A program made the translations under genes and the position numbers. A stretch of DNA of 64,000 nucleotides from a bacterium (GTDB lineage Bacteria > Bacillota > Clostridia > Oscillospirales > Ruminococcaceae): assembly GCA_004561545.1 (NCBI GenBank), contig SFVK01000006.1:1-64000 (forward strand), read 5' to 3'. Below, one piece after another: positions 50,145 through 58,449 of this stretch. Positions within the stretch are counted from its first letter, which is position 1; every line of letters starts with the position of its first letter. The notes under the pieces were generated by a model, which was not told where the DNA came from, searched no databases, and saw nothing but the letters and a program-made list of their open reading frames with translations.

Positions 50145-50514
50145 GGCGGGAGCCGCGGGGCAGGCAGCGGCTGATGTGCAGGTAATCCCGGGCCAGGTCC
50201 CGGTAATAGGTTTCCCGGCTGTGGAGGGTCTGGGGGCAGAGTTCCGGCGGGGCGGTGTAGCTCTCGCTGACGCTGCCCACGCTGGCGCCGGCCAGCCCCC
50301 GGCGGGAATCCTCCTGGTCAAAGGCATACATGGCCTCGGCGATGGCGCACAGCGCGCATTCCTCGGCGCAGACAAAGCCCTCCCGGGGGGTGACGGTGAA
50401 CATCTGGCGGTAGCGCTCCAGCAGCTCGGAGGCGCGGCGGATCAGCCGGGGGAAGGCCTCCCGGGGGATTTCCTCCCCCAGAAAGTCCTGGACATAAAAA
50501 TCGTAATCCGGCAA
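50134..50514 (-). CDS. Phage head-tail connector protein
   Basis: The 126-residue protein is mostly helical (PDYDFYVQDFLGEEIPREAFPRLIRRASELLERYR; AIAEAMYAFDQEDSRRG) and ends in a helix ETYYRDLARDYL. This is the pattern of gp6-like connector proteins. The start is a TTG at 50514 after a G-rich site; the longer frame overlaps the capsid gene out of frame and is a shadow. It directly follows the capsid gene, as expected. Confidence 0.7.
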   Translation of the reverse strand: MPDYDFYVQDFLGEEIPREAFPRLIRRASELLERYRQMFTVTPREGFVCAEECALCAIAEAMYAFDQEDSRRGLAGASVGSVSESYTAPPELCPQTLHSRETYYRDLARDYLHISRCLPRGSRHAG

Positions 50515-50528
50515 ACGGCTCCGCCCCC

Positions 50529-51497
50529 TTACTCCTTGAAGCGGGCCAGCACGACCTTGGCTTCGTTGGAGAGCACCGCCACATAGAACTCGTCGGCGGT
50601 GATCTCGGTGGTGCGGATCTTGGGCTTGCGCTCGGTTTCCACATTGACGTCCCGCTTGCGGTAGATGGTCAGGGCCGGAACCTCGTCCTCGTTGGCCTCG
50701 CCGGATTCCAGCCGCACGATGGGGCAGGAATAGACGGCAGTGGTGGACTTGGTCACCTTGTCCCCCACCTTGGCGGTGGGCAGGGTGGCGCTGATCTGGG
50801 CCAGGTTGCCGGTGGTGACGGTGACCGAACCGGCGGAATCCAGCTTGTACCACTCGGTCAGCACCGGCACCTTTTTGGAGGGCACGACGCGGCAGCCCGC
50901 GATCATGCCCACCTCGCCGGTGAGCATGACGCCCGCCTGGTACTGGTCGGCGCTGAGGAAATCGCTGCTCTTGCGCAGCTGGGTGACCTGTCTGGGATGG
51001 ACAAAAATCACCTTGTCGGTGCTCTGCTCCTCCTCAAAGAGGTCCAGCGCGTCCACCACGGCGCTGTAAGTGATGGCGGAACCGGAGCCGTCATAGCTCA
51101 GGCTGGCGGATTGCAGCACCTCCATGCAGTCATTGTCGATCTTGGCGGCAATGGAGAGCGCCAGCTGGGTGTTGGCCTCGCCCACGGGGTTGCCGTAGCC
51201 CGAGAGCACCGCCTCGTCGGTCAGGCCGATGCCCTTCATGGCCTTCTTGACGGTAGCCTTGCGCACCGAGGCGGTCATCTTCTCGATGGTGACGGCCTCG
51301 CCCTCGCCCACGTCGGCGGCGTCGCCGATGTAGGCGTAGGCGGGCACCGTGATGGTGTCGCCGGGCACCCCGGCCAGGGTGTCGTCCACCTTGGCAAAGG
51401 GCGCCACGCGCAGCTTTTTGGGAATGCGCGCCGAAACCACATCCCCCATCACTTCGGGGTCAATGAGGTCGGACAGTTTGGTGTAAGTATCAGCCAT
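50529..51497 (-). CDS. Phage major capsid protein
   Basis: The 322-residue protein begins MADTYTKLSDLIDPEVMGDVVSARIPKKLRVAPFAKVDDTLAGVPGDTITVP. This is characteristic of N4-gp56-like/coat-family capsids, with a long loop followed by the spine helix region (EANTQLALSIAAKIDNDCMEVLQSA). FVHPRQVTQLRKSSDFLSADQY and GEVGMIAGCRVV are further conserved blocks. The HK97 fold is implied by family. GAAAGGAG precedes the ATG. The gene looks intact despite the broken terminase. Confidence 0.85.
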   Translation of the reverse strand: MADTYTKLSDLIDPEVMGDVVSARIPKKLRVAPFAKVDDTLAGVPGDTITVPAYAYIGDAADVGEGEAVTIEKMTASVRKATVKKAMKGIGLTDEAVLSGYGNPVGEANTQLALSIAAKIDNDCMEVLQSASLSYDGSGSAITYSAVVDALDLFEEEQSTDKVIFVHPRQVTQLRKSSDFLSADQYQAGVMLTGEVGMIAGCRVVPSKKVPVLTEWYKLDSAGSVTVTTGNLAQISATLPTAKVGDKVTKSTTAVYSCPIVRLESGEANEDEVPALTIYRKRDVNVETERKPKIRTTEITADEFYVAVLSNEAKVVLARFKE

Positions 51498-51538
51498 ATT
51501 CTTTTTCTCCTTTCCTCGGTTGGGAAATCAGCGGGCGT

Positions 51539-51739
51539 TCAGACGCCGCGCATCCGTTTGTACCCTTCGGGGTCGCTGTGTTTGAGGGCCAGCCGCTCCC
51601 GGTAGGTCATTTTGTCCAGCGTCTCGCGGCCGGGCAGCACCGGGCTGGTGCCGGTGCCTGCGGCGTAGGGCGCGGGGGCGGGCCGGGGGGCGGGTTCCGC
51701 AGCGGGCTGCGGGGTCATGGGGTCCATGGGTTCGCTCAT
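51539..51739 (-). CDS. Small phage scaffold-like protein
   Basis: The 66-residue protein has a Pro/Ala-rich N-terminal half (PAAEPAPRPAPAPY) and a C-terminal TLDKMTYRERLALKHSDPEGYKRMRGV. The latter resembles the end of phage scaffold or capsid-assembly proteins located between portal and capsid genes. Typical scaffolds are 150-200 residues, so this is either a minimal form or a truncation. The start overlaps the portal stop (ATGA). Confidence 0.55.
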   Translation of the reverse strand: MSEPMDPMTPQPAAEPAPRPAPAPYAAGTGTSPVLPGRETLDKMTYRERLALKHSDPEGYKRMRGV

Positions 51740-53073
51740 TGGGGTTCACCTCCCTTCCGGTCCGGCAGATACCGGCTGCGGATGGCAGCCAGGTCGGCCT
51801 CACTCTCGTGGGGCAGGTCAAAGTACCAGGCCAGCGCCAGCTCGGGGCGCAGCAGGCCGTCGCTGACCATCCGGGTGTACTCGTTCCAGGTGCGGGTGCG
51901 GTCAAAGAGCACCCCGTCGCCCCAGTCCACCACCAGATCGGCGGCCGGGTCAAAGCTCTCGCCCCGCCACAGGCCGTAGACCCGGCCCAGGGCATCGCAG
52001 AGGGCCATGGTCTCGCGGGCGGCGGCGTCCCACATGAGCTGGAAATCCCGCACCGTCAGGCTGAAATCGCCCGAGCTGGAGCTCACCTCGGTGGCAGTGC
52101 GCTCGGTGTCCTCCACCTCGCTCAGGATGCCCCGCTTGAGCCCGATCAGGCTCTCGCAGCTGCGCAGCAGGTCCTGTTTGCGGGCCAGATACTGCTCCAC
52201 CCGCAGCGCCGGGCTGTAGACCGTCACCCCCACGTTGGCGGGGTCGTCGGGCAGGCCCACAAACAGGTCGTCCTCCAGCGCGCGGCGGCCGGCGGGGTCC
52301 TGCCGCAGCAGATCCTCCGACGCGAACACCCGGGACGCGCCGTTCTCCAGCTCGCGCCCCAGCTGGTGTTCCAGCCGGGCCACGGCGTGAATCAGCCCCA
52401 CAGCGGGGGCATAGACCGCCACCGGGTCGGGACCGCCGTCCACGCAGTTGAGCAGCGGGGTGCGCAGCGTGGCCAGGCCGACGCCCTTCACGCCGGGCAG
52501 CAGCAAACTGGGGCTGAGGGAGGCCGTGCGGGGCAGCGCGGCCAACGGCAGCTCCCGGCCCAGCGCGTCGCCGGTCAGCTCAAAAAGCCGCGTCTCAATG
52601 GTCAGGCCCTCCTCCCCGGCGGTGCGGCGCTCCAGCAGGGCGTAGCCGCCCCGGCCCTGGCGCATCAGCTCCATGGTGCCCACGGCGGTCAGCCCGCCCC
52701 GGGAATCCCGCCCCAGGGGCACATAGCAGTCCCGCCGGATGGGCGCCAGGTCAAAGCCCCGGCCCGCCGGAACCGGTTTGAGCAGGCATTCGCCGCCCAC
52801 CAGGGCGTATTGCAGCGCCCGGGCGCGCACGGCGTTGAGCCGGTCCAGGCAGGGGGCCAGCTCGGCCGCCCGCGGCCCCGCCACCCGGCTCTCATACTCC
52901 GAAAAGACGGTGCGGCACAGCTTGCTCACAATGAGCACCGCCAGCCGGTCGGAGGGGTCCTCCTCCCGGCGCGGCTCCCCGAAATACAGCGTCAGCCACT
53001 CCCGGACCGCCGCCTGCATCCGGGGGGAGGTCACATCCGCCTTGCCGAAGGCCTGTTCCAGATAACTTTTCAA
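51736..53073 (-). CDS. Phage portal protein
   Basis: The 445-residue protein has the length and helix-rich pattern of a portal ring subunit. It opens MKSYLEQAFGKADVTSPRMQAAVREWLTLYFG; the core includes ALQYALVGGECLLKPVPAG, SPSLLLPGVKGVGLATLRTPLLNCVDG and the long helix LEDDLFVG to YLARKQDLLRSCESLIGLKRG. It then has EDTERTATEVSSSSGDFSLTVRDFQLMWD, typical of portals where the tail of the protein lines the channel. The start is a TTG at 53073, eight bases after GAGGTG. It directly follows the terminase gene. Intact. Confidence 0.8.
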   Translation of the reverse strand: MKSYLEQAFGKADVTSPRMQAAVREWLTLYFGEPRREEDPSDRLAVLIVSKLCRTVFSEYESRVAGPRAAELAPCLDRLNAVRARALQYALVGGECLLKPVPAGRGFDLAPIRRDCYVPLGRDSRGGLTAVGTMELMRQGRGGYALLERRTAGEEGLTIETRLFELTGDALGRELPLAALPRTASLSPSLLLPGVKGVGLATLRTPLLNCVDGGPDPVAVYAPAVGLIHAVARLEHQLGRELENGASRVFASEDLLRQDPAGRRALEDDLFVGLPDDPANVGVTVYSPALRVEQYLARKQDLLRSCESLIGLKRGILSEVEDTERTATEVSSSSGDFSLTVRDFQLMWDAAARETMALCDALGRVYGLWRGESFDPAADLVVDWGDGVLFDRTRTWNEYTRMVSDGLLRPELALAWYFDLPHESEADLAAIRSRYLPDRKGGEPQ

Positions 53074-53107
53074 TCCACATCACCTCTCGTTTTGTTTGGT
53101 TTTGCCT

Positions 53108-54257
53108 TCATTCTCCTCTTCTTCTCCACACCCCCTCCATGGCGTAGCGCACCGCGTCAATGTGGTGGTTGTCCACATCGGGGTAGCCGGGCTGAACCGC
53201 GCCGGTGCGGGGGTCCCGGGCGTACTCGTAGCCGGTGAACTCCGCCGCCGTATCGGGGCAGCGCACCGGGTCAATCACGATGGCGTCCAGGCTTTGCAGC
53301 CATTTCATGCCCGCCTCCACGCTGCCCGGGCCCTTGACGGCCGCCCGGCAGGGCAGGCCGGCGGCGCGGTAATCGGCGCAGGATTTCGGCTCGGCGGAAT
53401 CCGCCGTCAGCGGCCCGTCTGTCCCCCGCTCCAGCAGCAGGCGGGCGGTGTCCCGGTTGGGGGTGCGGCGGCAGGTGAGCTCGTCAAAGATGTAGAGGGT
53501 GCGGCGGGCGGGGTCGTACTGCACGGCGTTGTAGGCCCAGGGGTCGGGGTACCAGCCCCAGTCCACGCCCCGGCGCACCCGGTCAAAGCCGGAAACCTGC
53601 TCCTCCGGGATGGGCTCCAGCCGCAGGTTGGCGAACACCGCCGCGCCGTTGCCCACCACCTCGCCCAGATACTCGTGCCGGTACGCGATGGGGTTGGTCT
53701 GACGCAGATGGTCGGCGTCCGCCAGAAAGCGGGGCCCCAGCCAGTCCGGCGGCAGGTCCCGATAGGTGGAGTGGTGAACCACCCGCCCGGGCCGGGGTTC
53801 CAGGGCGTAGCGGTTGACCCAGCTGCGGCCCATGGCGGGCGGGTTGAAGCTCTTGAAGGCCAGCGAAAACTCCCCGCCGCGGAAAGGGCACCTTGACGCT
53901 CTTGAGCTTGCCTGGATCGTCCGCGCCGAAAAAGAGGATTTTCTGGCCGGTGGGCAGATAGGTACACTCCATGGGGCTGACGGTGCACCGGAATTTACGG
54001 TTCAGCCCCAGCGCACCGATGGCCCACCGGACCTGGGCATAGACGCTGGTACGCATGGTTCCCCCCACCTTGCGCAGCACAATGGCGTGGCAGTCGGGGT
54101 GGCGCAGCAGCTGCACCACCAGCTCCAGGCTGATATAGCTGGATTTTCCGCTGCCGCGCCCGCCCTTGGCCACCACCTCCTGCACCTCGCCGCGCCGGAT
54201 GGCCCGGTGGACCTCCCAGAAGCAGGGCGCAATGAGGTTTTTCAGCCGCACTCTCAT
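53108..54257 (-). pseudogene. Phage large terminase, frameshifted with Walker B deleted
   Basis: The N-terminal part (from 54257) has the Walker A motif VVAKGGRGSGKSSYIS and continues normally to KLKSVKVPF near 53888. The frame then changes: the protein resumes one frame over at RGGEFSLAFKSFNPPAMGRSWVN, the coupling motif region. The usual 25-30 residues between these points, which contain the Walker B acidic pair, are absent. The C-terminal nuclease part is otherwise complete (GVDWGWYPDPWAYNAV, DNHHIDAVRYAMEG). A deletion with frameshift therefore inactivates packaging. It starts in ATGA overlap with the small terminase gene. Confidence 0.8.
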
Positions 54258-54466
54258 CCGGTCTCCCCTTTCGTCGGCGCTTCGTCCACAATCACAACGC
54301 CCTCCTCGGCGCCGGAGCCCTCCCCCAGGCCCAGATACTTATAAATCAGTTCAAGGGCTCGGAGCTTGTCCGCCACCTTGATGGGCGGGGGCGGCTCGGC
54401 GCTCAGGTCGGCAAAGGCGATGCCGGCCAGCTCGTCCAGCACCCGCTCCGGCGTGATCTGCTGCAT
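54254..54466 (-). CDS. Small terminase-like protein, short form
   Basis: The 70-residue protein reads QQITPERVLDELAGIAFADLSAEPPPPIKVADKLRALELIYKYLGLGEG. This corresponds to the middle and oligomerisation part of phage small terminases. The N-terminal DNA-binding helix-turn-helix of a full-length protein (usually 130-200 residues) is missing. GGAGGG precedes the ATG, so this short form is probably translated as such. Its stop overlaps the large terminase start. It may be a truncated relic or a minimal subunit. Confidence 0.6.
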   Translation of the reverse strand: MQQITPERVLDELAGIAFADLSAEPPPPIKVADKLRALELIYKYLGLGEGSGAEEGVVIVDEAPTKGETG

Positions 54467-54503
54467 GGGATGTCCCTCCTTTCCCCGGGCCGGACGTGCC
54501 CCC

Positions 54504-54959
54504 TCATCCCGCCTGCCCCACCCCGGCCTGCGCCGCGGGCGGCACTGTCAGCGCCCGGACCGCCTGGGTCTGGAACCGCTGCAAGCTGCGCAGCGAGACA
54601 TGCATCCCCCGGGCGGCCTCCTCCTGGCTCTGCCCCAGCAGAAACCGCCGGTGCAGCACCTCCCGCCAGCGCGGGTCAGGCAGCGCCGCAATGCTGCGGG
54701 CAATCTCGCCGCGCAGCATCAGGCTCCGCTCCACCTGGCTTTCCAGCTCGGCCCGGGCCGCGTCAATCTGCTGCACCGCCCGGGGCAGCGCGGCCCCGCC
54801 CTCCCCCGGCGTGCCGGCCAGAACGCTGCCCATGCGCTCGGCGTCGCTGCGCAGCCAGGTGATCTCCTCCACCAGCGCCTGCTCCTGCTCCAGCGCCGCA
54901 CGGTAACGGCCCAGCCAGCGGGTTTTCTCTCGTGTTTCGGTCTGCTCCACCCTTGTCAT
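54504..54959 (-). CDS. Phage late-gene regulator, ArpU/RinA-like (sigma region 4-type)
   Basis: The 151-residue protein has a long N-terminal coiled coil (LEQEQALVEEITWLRSDAERMG, and AARAELESQVERSLMLRGEIARSIAAL). A C-terminal sigma-70 region 4-like helix-turn-helix follows: PRWREVLHRRFLLGQSQEEAARGMHVSLRSLQRFQTQAVRAL. ArpU/RinA proteins activate late phage genes. The start at 54959 lies close to the AGGAG site; a GTG three codons later would be better spaced. It is the first gene of the phage operon, directly after the promoter at 55000-55028. Confidence 0.75.
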   Translation of the reverse strand: MTRVEQTETREKTRWLGRYRAALEQEQALVEEITWLRSDAERMGSVLAGTPGEGGAALPRAVQQIDAARAELESQVERSLMLRGEIARSIAALPDPRWREVLHRRFLLGQSQEEAARGMHVSLRSLQRFQTQAVRALTVPPAAQAGVGQAG

Positions 54960-54999
54960 CTCTCCTTTCGGGTCACGGGTTTCTGTTTGGATTGTCCCC

Positions 55000-55028
55000 A
55001 TTATAATCCAACAACCATAGGTTGTCAA
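55000..55028 (-). promoter_or_regulatory. Consensus promoter of the phage module
   Basis: On the minus strand TTGACA (55023-55028) and TATAAT (55000-55005) are separated by 17 bases, a perfect sigma-A promoter. Confidence 0.85.
55011..55025. promoter_or_regulatory. Perfect palindromic operator inside the phage promoter
   Basis: ACAACCATAGGTTGT is a perfect palindrome with a three-base centre. It occupies the spacer and overlaps the -35 box by three bases. Binding here would block RNA polymerase. No matching repressor gene is in the module. Confidence 0.75.
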
Positions 55029-55179
55029 TCAGTTTTCTGTAAGATTGCGTCCTCTGGCGGAAGATTGGCGGGTTGCAAGGTCGGCTGTTCCGGTTTTCAA
55101 ACCGTGCGCTCCGGCCGAAAATCATTAAAAATATAATTTTTCACCGATAAATTTTCCCATCCCTCTTGCGTCTTATTAT

Positions 55180-55198
55180 AATCCAGATATTTTGGATT
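55180..55198. promoter_or_regulatory. Inverted repeat in the phage/hsp20 intergenic region
   Basis: AATCCA and TGGATT flank GATATTT in an AT-rich stretch. The motif is preceded by TTATAATCC, as also found at the phage promoter. No gene is visible in 55029-55350. Confidence 0.35.
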
Positions 55199-55350
55199 TT
55201 CACAGTACACGGCGAGCTGCTTTTGCTCCCGCCTCCCCGGCCCCCGCCGGTTCCCCGGCAGACGGTCTTCTGTCACGCAAAATGTTTTTCAGAGAAATTT
55301 CGTGGAGCGCTGTGCTTTTGTTCTCGGTACATCGTTTTATTTTTATTGTT

Positions 55351-55377
55351 TTAGCACTCTTTCAAAAAGACTGCTAA
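55351..55377 (+). promoter_or_regulatory. CIRCE element with one mismatch
   Basis: TTAGCACTC-N9-GACTGCTAA matches the HrcA-binding consensus TTAGCACTC-N9-GAGTGCTAA except for one base in the right arm. It lies upstream of the first hsp20 gene. Confidence 0.85.
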
Positions 55378-55525
55378 AAATTCACATTGTGTTCACACAT
55401 AGTTCATAAATCGGGTGTATCCTTAGAATCGTCAAAGGGAAACAGAAAGACGCCGCCCCCAAGAGCGCCGCCCCAAGACAAAACACAATGACAAAACCCA
55501 ATTGAGATAAAAGGAGATATGACTT

Positions 55526-55939
55526 ATGGCTATGCTGATTGAGCGCCGCTACAACCCCTTCCGTGATTTTGAGGATCTGAACCGTTCCTTCTTTGGTGAC
55601 AATGGTCTGGCGGAGTTCAAGACCGACATCCGCGACACCGGTGACGCCTACCTGATGGAGTGCGATCTGCCCGGCTTCAAAAAGGAGGACATCGCGCTGA
55701 GCCTGGAGGATGATATGCTGACCATCAAGGCGGAGCGCCACAGCGACTTTGAGGACCAGGACAAAAAGAGCGGCTATCTGCGCTGCGAGCGCAACTACGG
55801 CAATTACAGCCGCAGCTTCAACGTGAACGGCGTGGACACTTCCCGCATCCATGCCGCCTACACCGACGGTGTGCTGCGCATCACGCTGCCCAAGTACGTC
55901 AAGCCCCAGAACGACGGCCGTTCCATCGCCATCGACTGA
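55526..55939 (+). CDS. Small heat shock protein Hsp20
   Basis: Hsp20 proteins are ATP-independent holdases that keep unfolded proteins soluble. The 137-residue protein has a short N-terminal arm (MAMLIERRYNPFRDFEDLNRSFFGDN), an alpha-crystallin domain (about 33-130: FKTDIRDTGDAYLMECDLPGFKKEDIALSLEDDMLTIKAE through to the conserved A-x-x-x-G-V-L motif AAYTDGVLRITLPK), and a short C-terminal tail. AAAGGAGATAT precedes the ATG. The upstream CIRCE element indicates HrcA control. It is about 80 percent identical by eye to the paralogue at 57995; both share leader sequence, so the unit was duplicated. Confidence 0.95.
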   Translation: MAMLIERRYNPFRDFEDLNRSFFGDNGLAEFKTDIRDTGDAYLMECDLPGFKKEDIALSLEDDMLTIKAERHSDFEDQDKKSGYLRCERNYGNYSRSFNVNGVDTSRIHAAYTDGVLRITLPKYVKPQNDGRSIAID

Positions 55940-56000
55940 TTTTTCCGCCATCCATTGAGGATTCCCCTTTTCCTTTGCTGACACAGCATAAACAGGCACT

Positions 56001-56040
56001 CGCCCGCACAGCTTGCGCTGCGCGGGCGGGTGTTCTTTTT
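56001..56040 (+). terminator. Terminator of the first hsp20 gene
   Basis: CGCCCGCACAGC and GCTGCGCGGGCG form a stem with one mismatch and a TTGC loop, followed by GGTGTTCTTTTTG. Confidence 0.8.
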
Positions 56041-56054
56041 GTTGGATTTTCTGT

Positions 56055-57608
56055 TCAGCACAGCGGCGCCAGCAGGCGCAGGACCGCAGATACCATGGTG
56101 CCCAGCACGCCGGAGCGGCTTTCCGACAGCTCCACCGGGTGGCTGGCCCGCTCAATGTCCATCATGTCGGCGGCGATGTCCGCCAGAGCCGGGCACCCGT
56201 AAAGCAGCACACTGCATTCAAAGTGGAGGTAAAGGCTGCGGTAGTCCAGATTGATGGACCCCACCGCAGCAATCTCCCCATCCACCAGCCAGGTTTTGGC
56301 GTGGAGAAATCCCGGCGTATAGGTAAAGATCTTGACCCCGCCCCGGAGCAGCGGCGCAAAAAAGCTTTTGGTCAGCTGATAGACCATCTTTTTGTCCGGG
56401 ATGCCCGGCACATAGATGCGCACATCCACCCCCCGCTTGGCCGCCAGCCGCAGCGCCGTCAGGGTGGCATTGTCCAGGATCAGGTAGGGCGTGGTGATCC
56501 AGAGGGCGCTCTGCGCCTGGTTGATCAGCTCCAGATAGACGTTTTTTGCCACGTTTTCCTGGTCCACCGGGCTGTCGGCGTAGGGCTGCACCAGCCCCAC
56601 GGTGCGCTGCGGCGCGGGGCGCAGTTCCGGCGCCATGACATCCAGCCCCGGGTCCCTGGGGCGCTGGCTGGCCCAGAGTTCCAGAAACATGGCCGCAAAG
56701 TTCCAGGCGCCGGGGCCTTCCAGCCGCACGGCGGTGTCCCGCCAGTGTCCAAAACGCTGTTCCCGGTTGATGTACTCATCCGCCAGATTAAAGCCGCCCG
56801 TGAAAGCCACGCTGCCGTCCACCGCCACAATCTTGCGGTGGTCCCGGCTGTTCATGACCATATTGAGCACCGGCACAAAGGGGTTGAAGGGCACCGCCCG
56901 GATGCCCTCCCGCTCCAGCGTGCGCCAGTAAGCGGCGGGCAGGCGGGACGCACAGCCCACATCGTCGTAGATCATCCGCACATCCACCCCGGCCGCCGCC
57001 TTGCGGCGCAGGATCTCGTGAACGCCGTCCCACATTTCCCCCTTGGAGACGATGAAAAACTCGATAAAGATAAACCTTTCGGCCTTCTCCAATGCCGGGA
57101 GCAGGTCGGCGTAGACCGCCTCGCCGCCGGGGTAATATTTGACCTCGGTTCCGGCGCACACCGGGCAGGCGGCATAGTCCCGCAGATAGGCCGCCGTGCG
57201 GGCAGCCCGGGGATTGGCGCGCTCCAGCCGCTTTGCGGCGTCCGGGTCCGGCGCACGCAGCGGTTCCACCCGGGCCGCCGCCCGTTCCAGCAATTTCCGC
57301 AGCCGGAACGCCGGGCGCTTATCCCCCCACAGAAGGTAGAGCAGCCCGCCCTGGATGGGCATGAGCACAAAGAGCGCCATCCAGCTGATTTTGAACTCCG
57401 GCGCGGTGGAATCCTGCCGGATCAGCGCCGCGCACATCACAAGGCTCAGCCCCAGCATGACGGGGTTGATCCATTTGGCATAGTCCGCCAGCACATAGAG
57501 CAGCACCCACAGCCAGACCGCCTGCAAAATCAGCAGCACCGCCGTAACGGTCACACGGTTGATCACCTTGCCCAGCAGCTTTCTGATTTTTCGCCCGATT
57601 TCCTGCAT
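56055..57608 (-). CDS. cls: Cardiolipin synthase (phospholipase D family)
   Basis: The enzyme joins two phosphatidylglycerols to cardiolipin at the membrane. The 517-residue protein has two N-terminal membrane helices (about 18-55) and a linker. Both HKD motifs are present: MNSRDHRKIVAVDGSVAFTGGFN, with His, Lys and Asp in the expected spacing, and FLHAKTWLVDGEIAAVGSINLDYRS. The ATG at 57608 follows GGAGG by four bases; a longer frame would need a start in an unrelated region. It lies between and antiparallel to the two hsp20 genes. The family also includes other phosphatidyltransferases, but domain layout favours cardiolipin synthase. Confidence 0.92.
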   Translation of the reverse strand: MQEIGRKIRKLLGKVINRVTVTAVLLILQAVWLWVLLYVLADYAKWINPVMLGLSLVMCAALIRQDSTAPEFKISWMALFVLMPIQGGLLYLLWGDKRPAFRLRKLLERAAARVEPLRAPDPDAAKRLERANPRAARTAAYLRDYAACPVCAGTEVKYYPGGEAVYADLLPALEKAERFIFIEFFIVSKGEMWDGVHEILRRKAAAGVDVRMIYDDVGCASRLPAAYWRTLEREGIRAVPFNPFVPVLNMVMNSRDHRKIVAVDGSVAFTGGFNLADEYINREQRFGHWRDTAVRLEGPGAWNFAAMFLELWASQRPRDPGLDVMAPELRPAPQRTVGLVQPYADSPVDQENVAKNVYLELINQAQSALWITTPYLILDNATLTALRLAAKRGVDVRIYVPGIPDKKMVYQLTKSFFAPLLRGGVKIFTYTPGFLHAKTWLVDGEIAAVGSINLDYRSLYLHFECSVLLYGCPALADIAADMMDIERASHPVELSESRSGVLGTMVSAVLRLLAPLC

Positions 57609-57819
57609 ATGACCTCCCCCCGCCCGCCGGCAGTTCCCCGCCCGCCGCAAACATCCCGTGCGGGAGGGGTGTTGTATCAAATGTAGCACGCCTTGCCGGG
57701 GAATTCAACCAGCAATCTGTCGGATTTGTGCGAATTTTCCCGGATTTTTCCCGACCGCTTGCAGAAAAAAATCGTGGCGTTTTCCTTTTCCGCCCTGTTA
57801 CGGTCTCTTTTTATTGGTT

Positions 57820-57846
57820 TTAGCACTCATTTTATTTGAGTGCTAA
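57820..57846 (+). promoter_or_regulatory. Perfect CIRCE element
   Basis: TTAGCACTC-N9-GAGTGCTAA matches the HrcA operator consensus exactly, upstream of the second hsp20 gene. A TTCACA/TGTATT pair follows as a possible promoter, and the same layout is seen at the first copy. Confidence 0.93.
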
Positions 57847-57994
57847 AAATTCACACGCCGTTCACACATTGTTCATGTTCCAGGTGTATTCTGGATGTTG
57901 TCAAAGGGAAGCAGAGGCGCCGCCCCCAGGGGCGCCCTTCCCGGCGACCCAACAGCAGGCCCACATTGATGTGGCAAAAAAGGAGATATGACTT

Positions 57995-58408
57995 ATGGCT
58001 ATGCTGATTGACCGTCGTTACAACCCCTTCCGTGATTTTGAGGAGATCAACAATTCTTTCTTTGGCGACAACGGCCTGGCCGAGTTTAAGACCGACATCC
58101 GCGATACCGGCGACGCTTATCTGATGGAGTGCGATCTGCCCGGGTTCCAAAAAGAGGACGTCTCACTGAGCCTCAACGGCAACACGCTGACCGTCAAGGC
58201 GGAGCGTCACAGCGACTTTGAGAACCAGGACAAAAAGGGCGGTTATCTGCGGTGCGAGCGCAGCTACGGTCGCTTCACCCGCAGCTTTGATGTGACCGGG
58301 GTGGATGTTTCGCGGATTCACGCCGCTTACACCGACGGTGTGCTGCGCATCACGCTGCCCAAGTACGTCAAGCCCCAGAGCGAAGCCAAGGCCATTGCCA
58401 TCGAATGA
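57995..58408 (+). CDS. Small heat shock protein Hsp20, second copy
   Basis: This 137-residue holdase is a paralogue of the gene at 55526. The same start (MAMLIDRRYNPFRDFEEINNSFFGDNGLAEFKTDIRDTGDAYLMECDLPGF) and the same end region (AAYTDGVLRITLPKYVKPQ) are seen. Differences concentrate in the middle of the alpha-crystallin domain (QKEDVSLSLNGNTLTVKAE). AAAGGAGATAT precedes the ATG, as in the other copy. It lies behind a perfect CIRCE element, so heat induction through HrcA should be tighter than for the first copy. Confidence 0.95.
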   Translation: MAMLIDRRYNPFRDFEEINNSFFGDNGLAEFKTDIRDTGDAYLMECDLPGFQKEDVSLSLNGNTLTVKAERHSDFENQDKKGGYLRCERSYGRFTRSFDVTGVDVSRIHAAYTDGVLRITLPKYVKPQSEAKAIAIE

Positions 58409-58449
58409 TGCTCCCCCGCAAAATTTCTTTTGCTGATCCAGTATAAGCC

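Larger units (their letters stand above)
47555..55028 (-). mobile_element. Prophage late-gene relic
   Basis: One unbroken run of minus-strand phage genes covers regulation, packaging, head, connectors, tail tube, lysin and holin. It is bounded by the promoter at 55000-55028 and the terminator at 47513-47545. There is no integrase, repressor, replication, tape-measure, tail-chaperone or fibre gene, and no flanking direct repeat that I can see. The large terminase is broken. It is therefore a remnant or a domesticated structural module, not a complete prophage. Confidence 0.8.
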
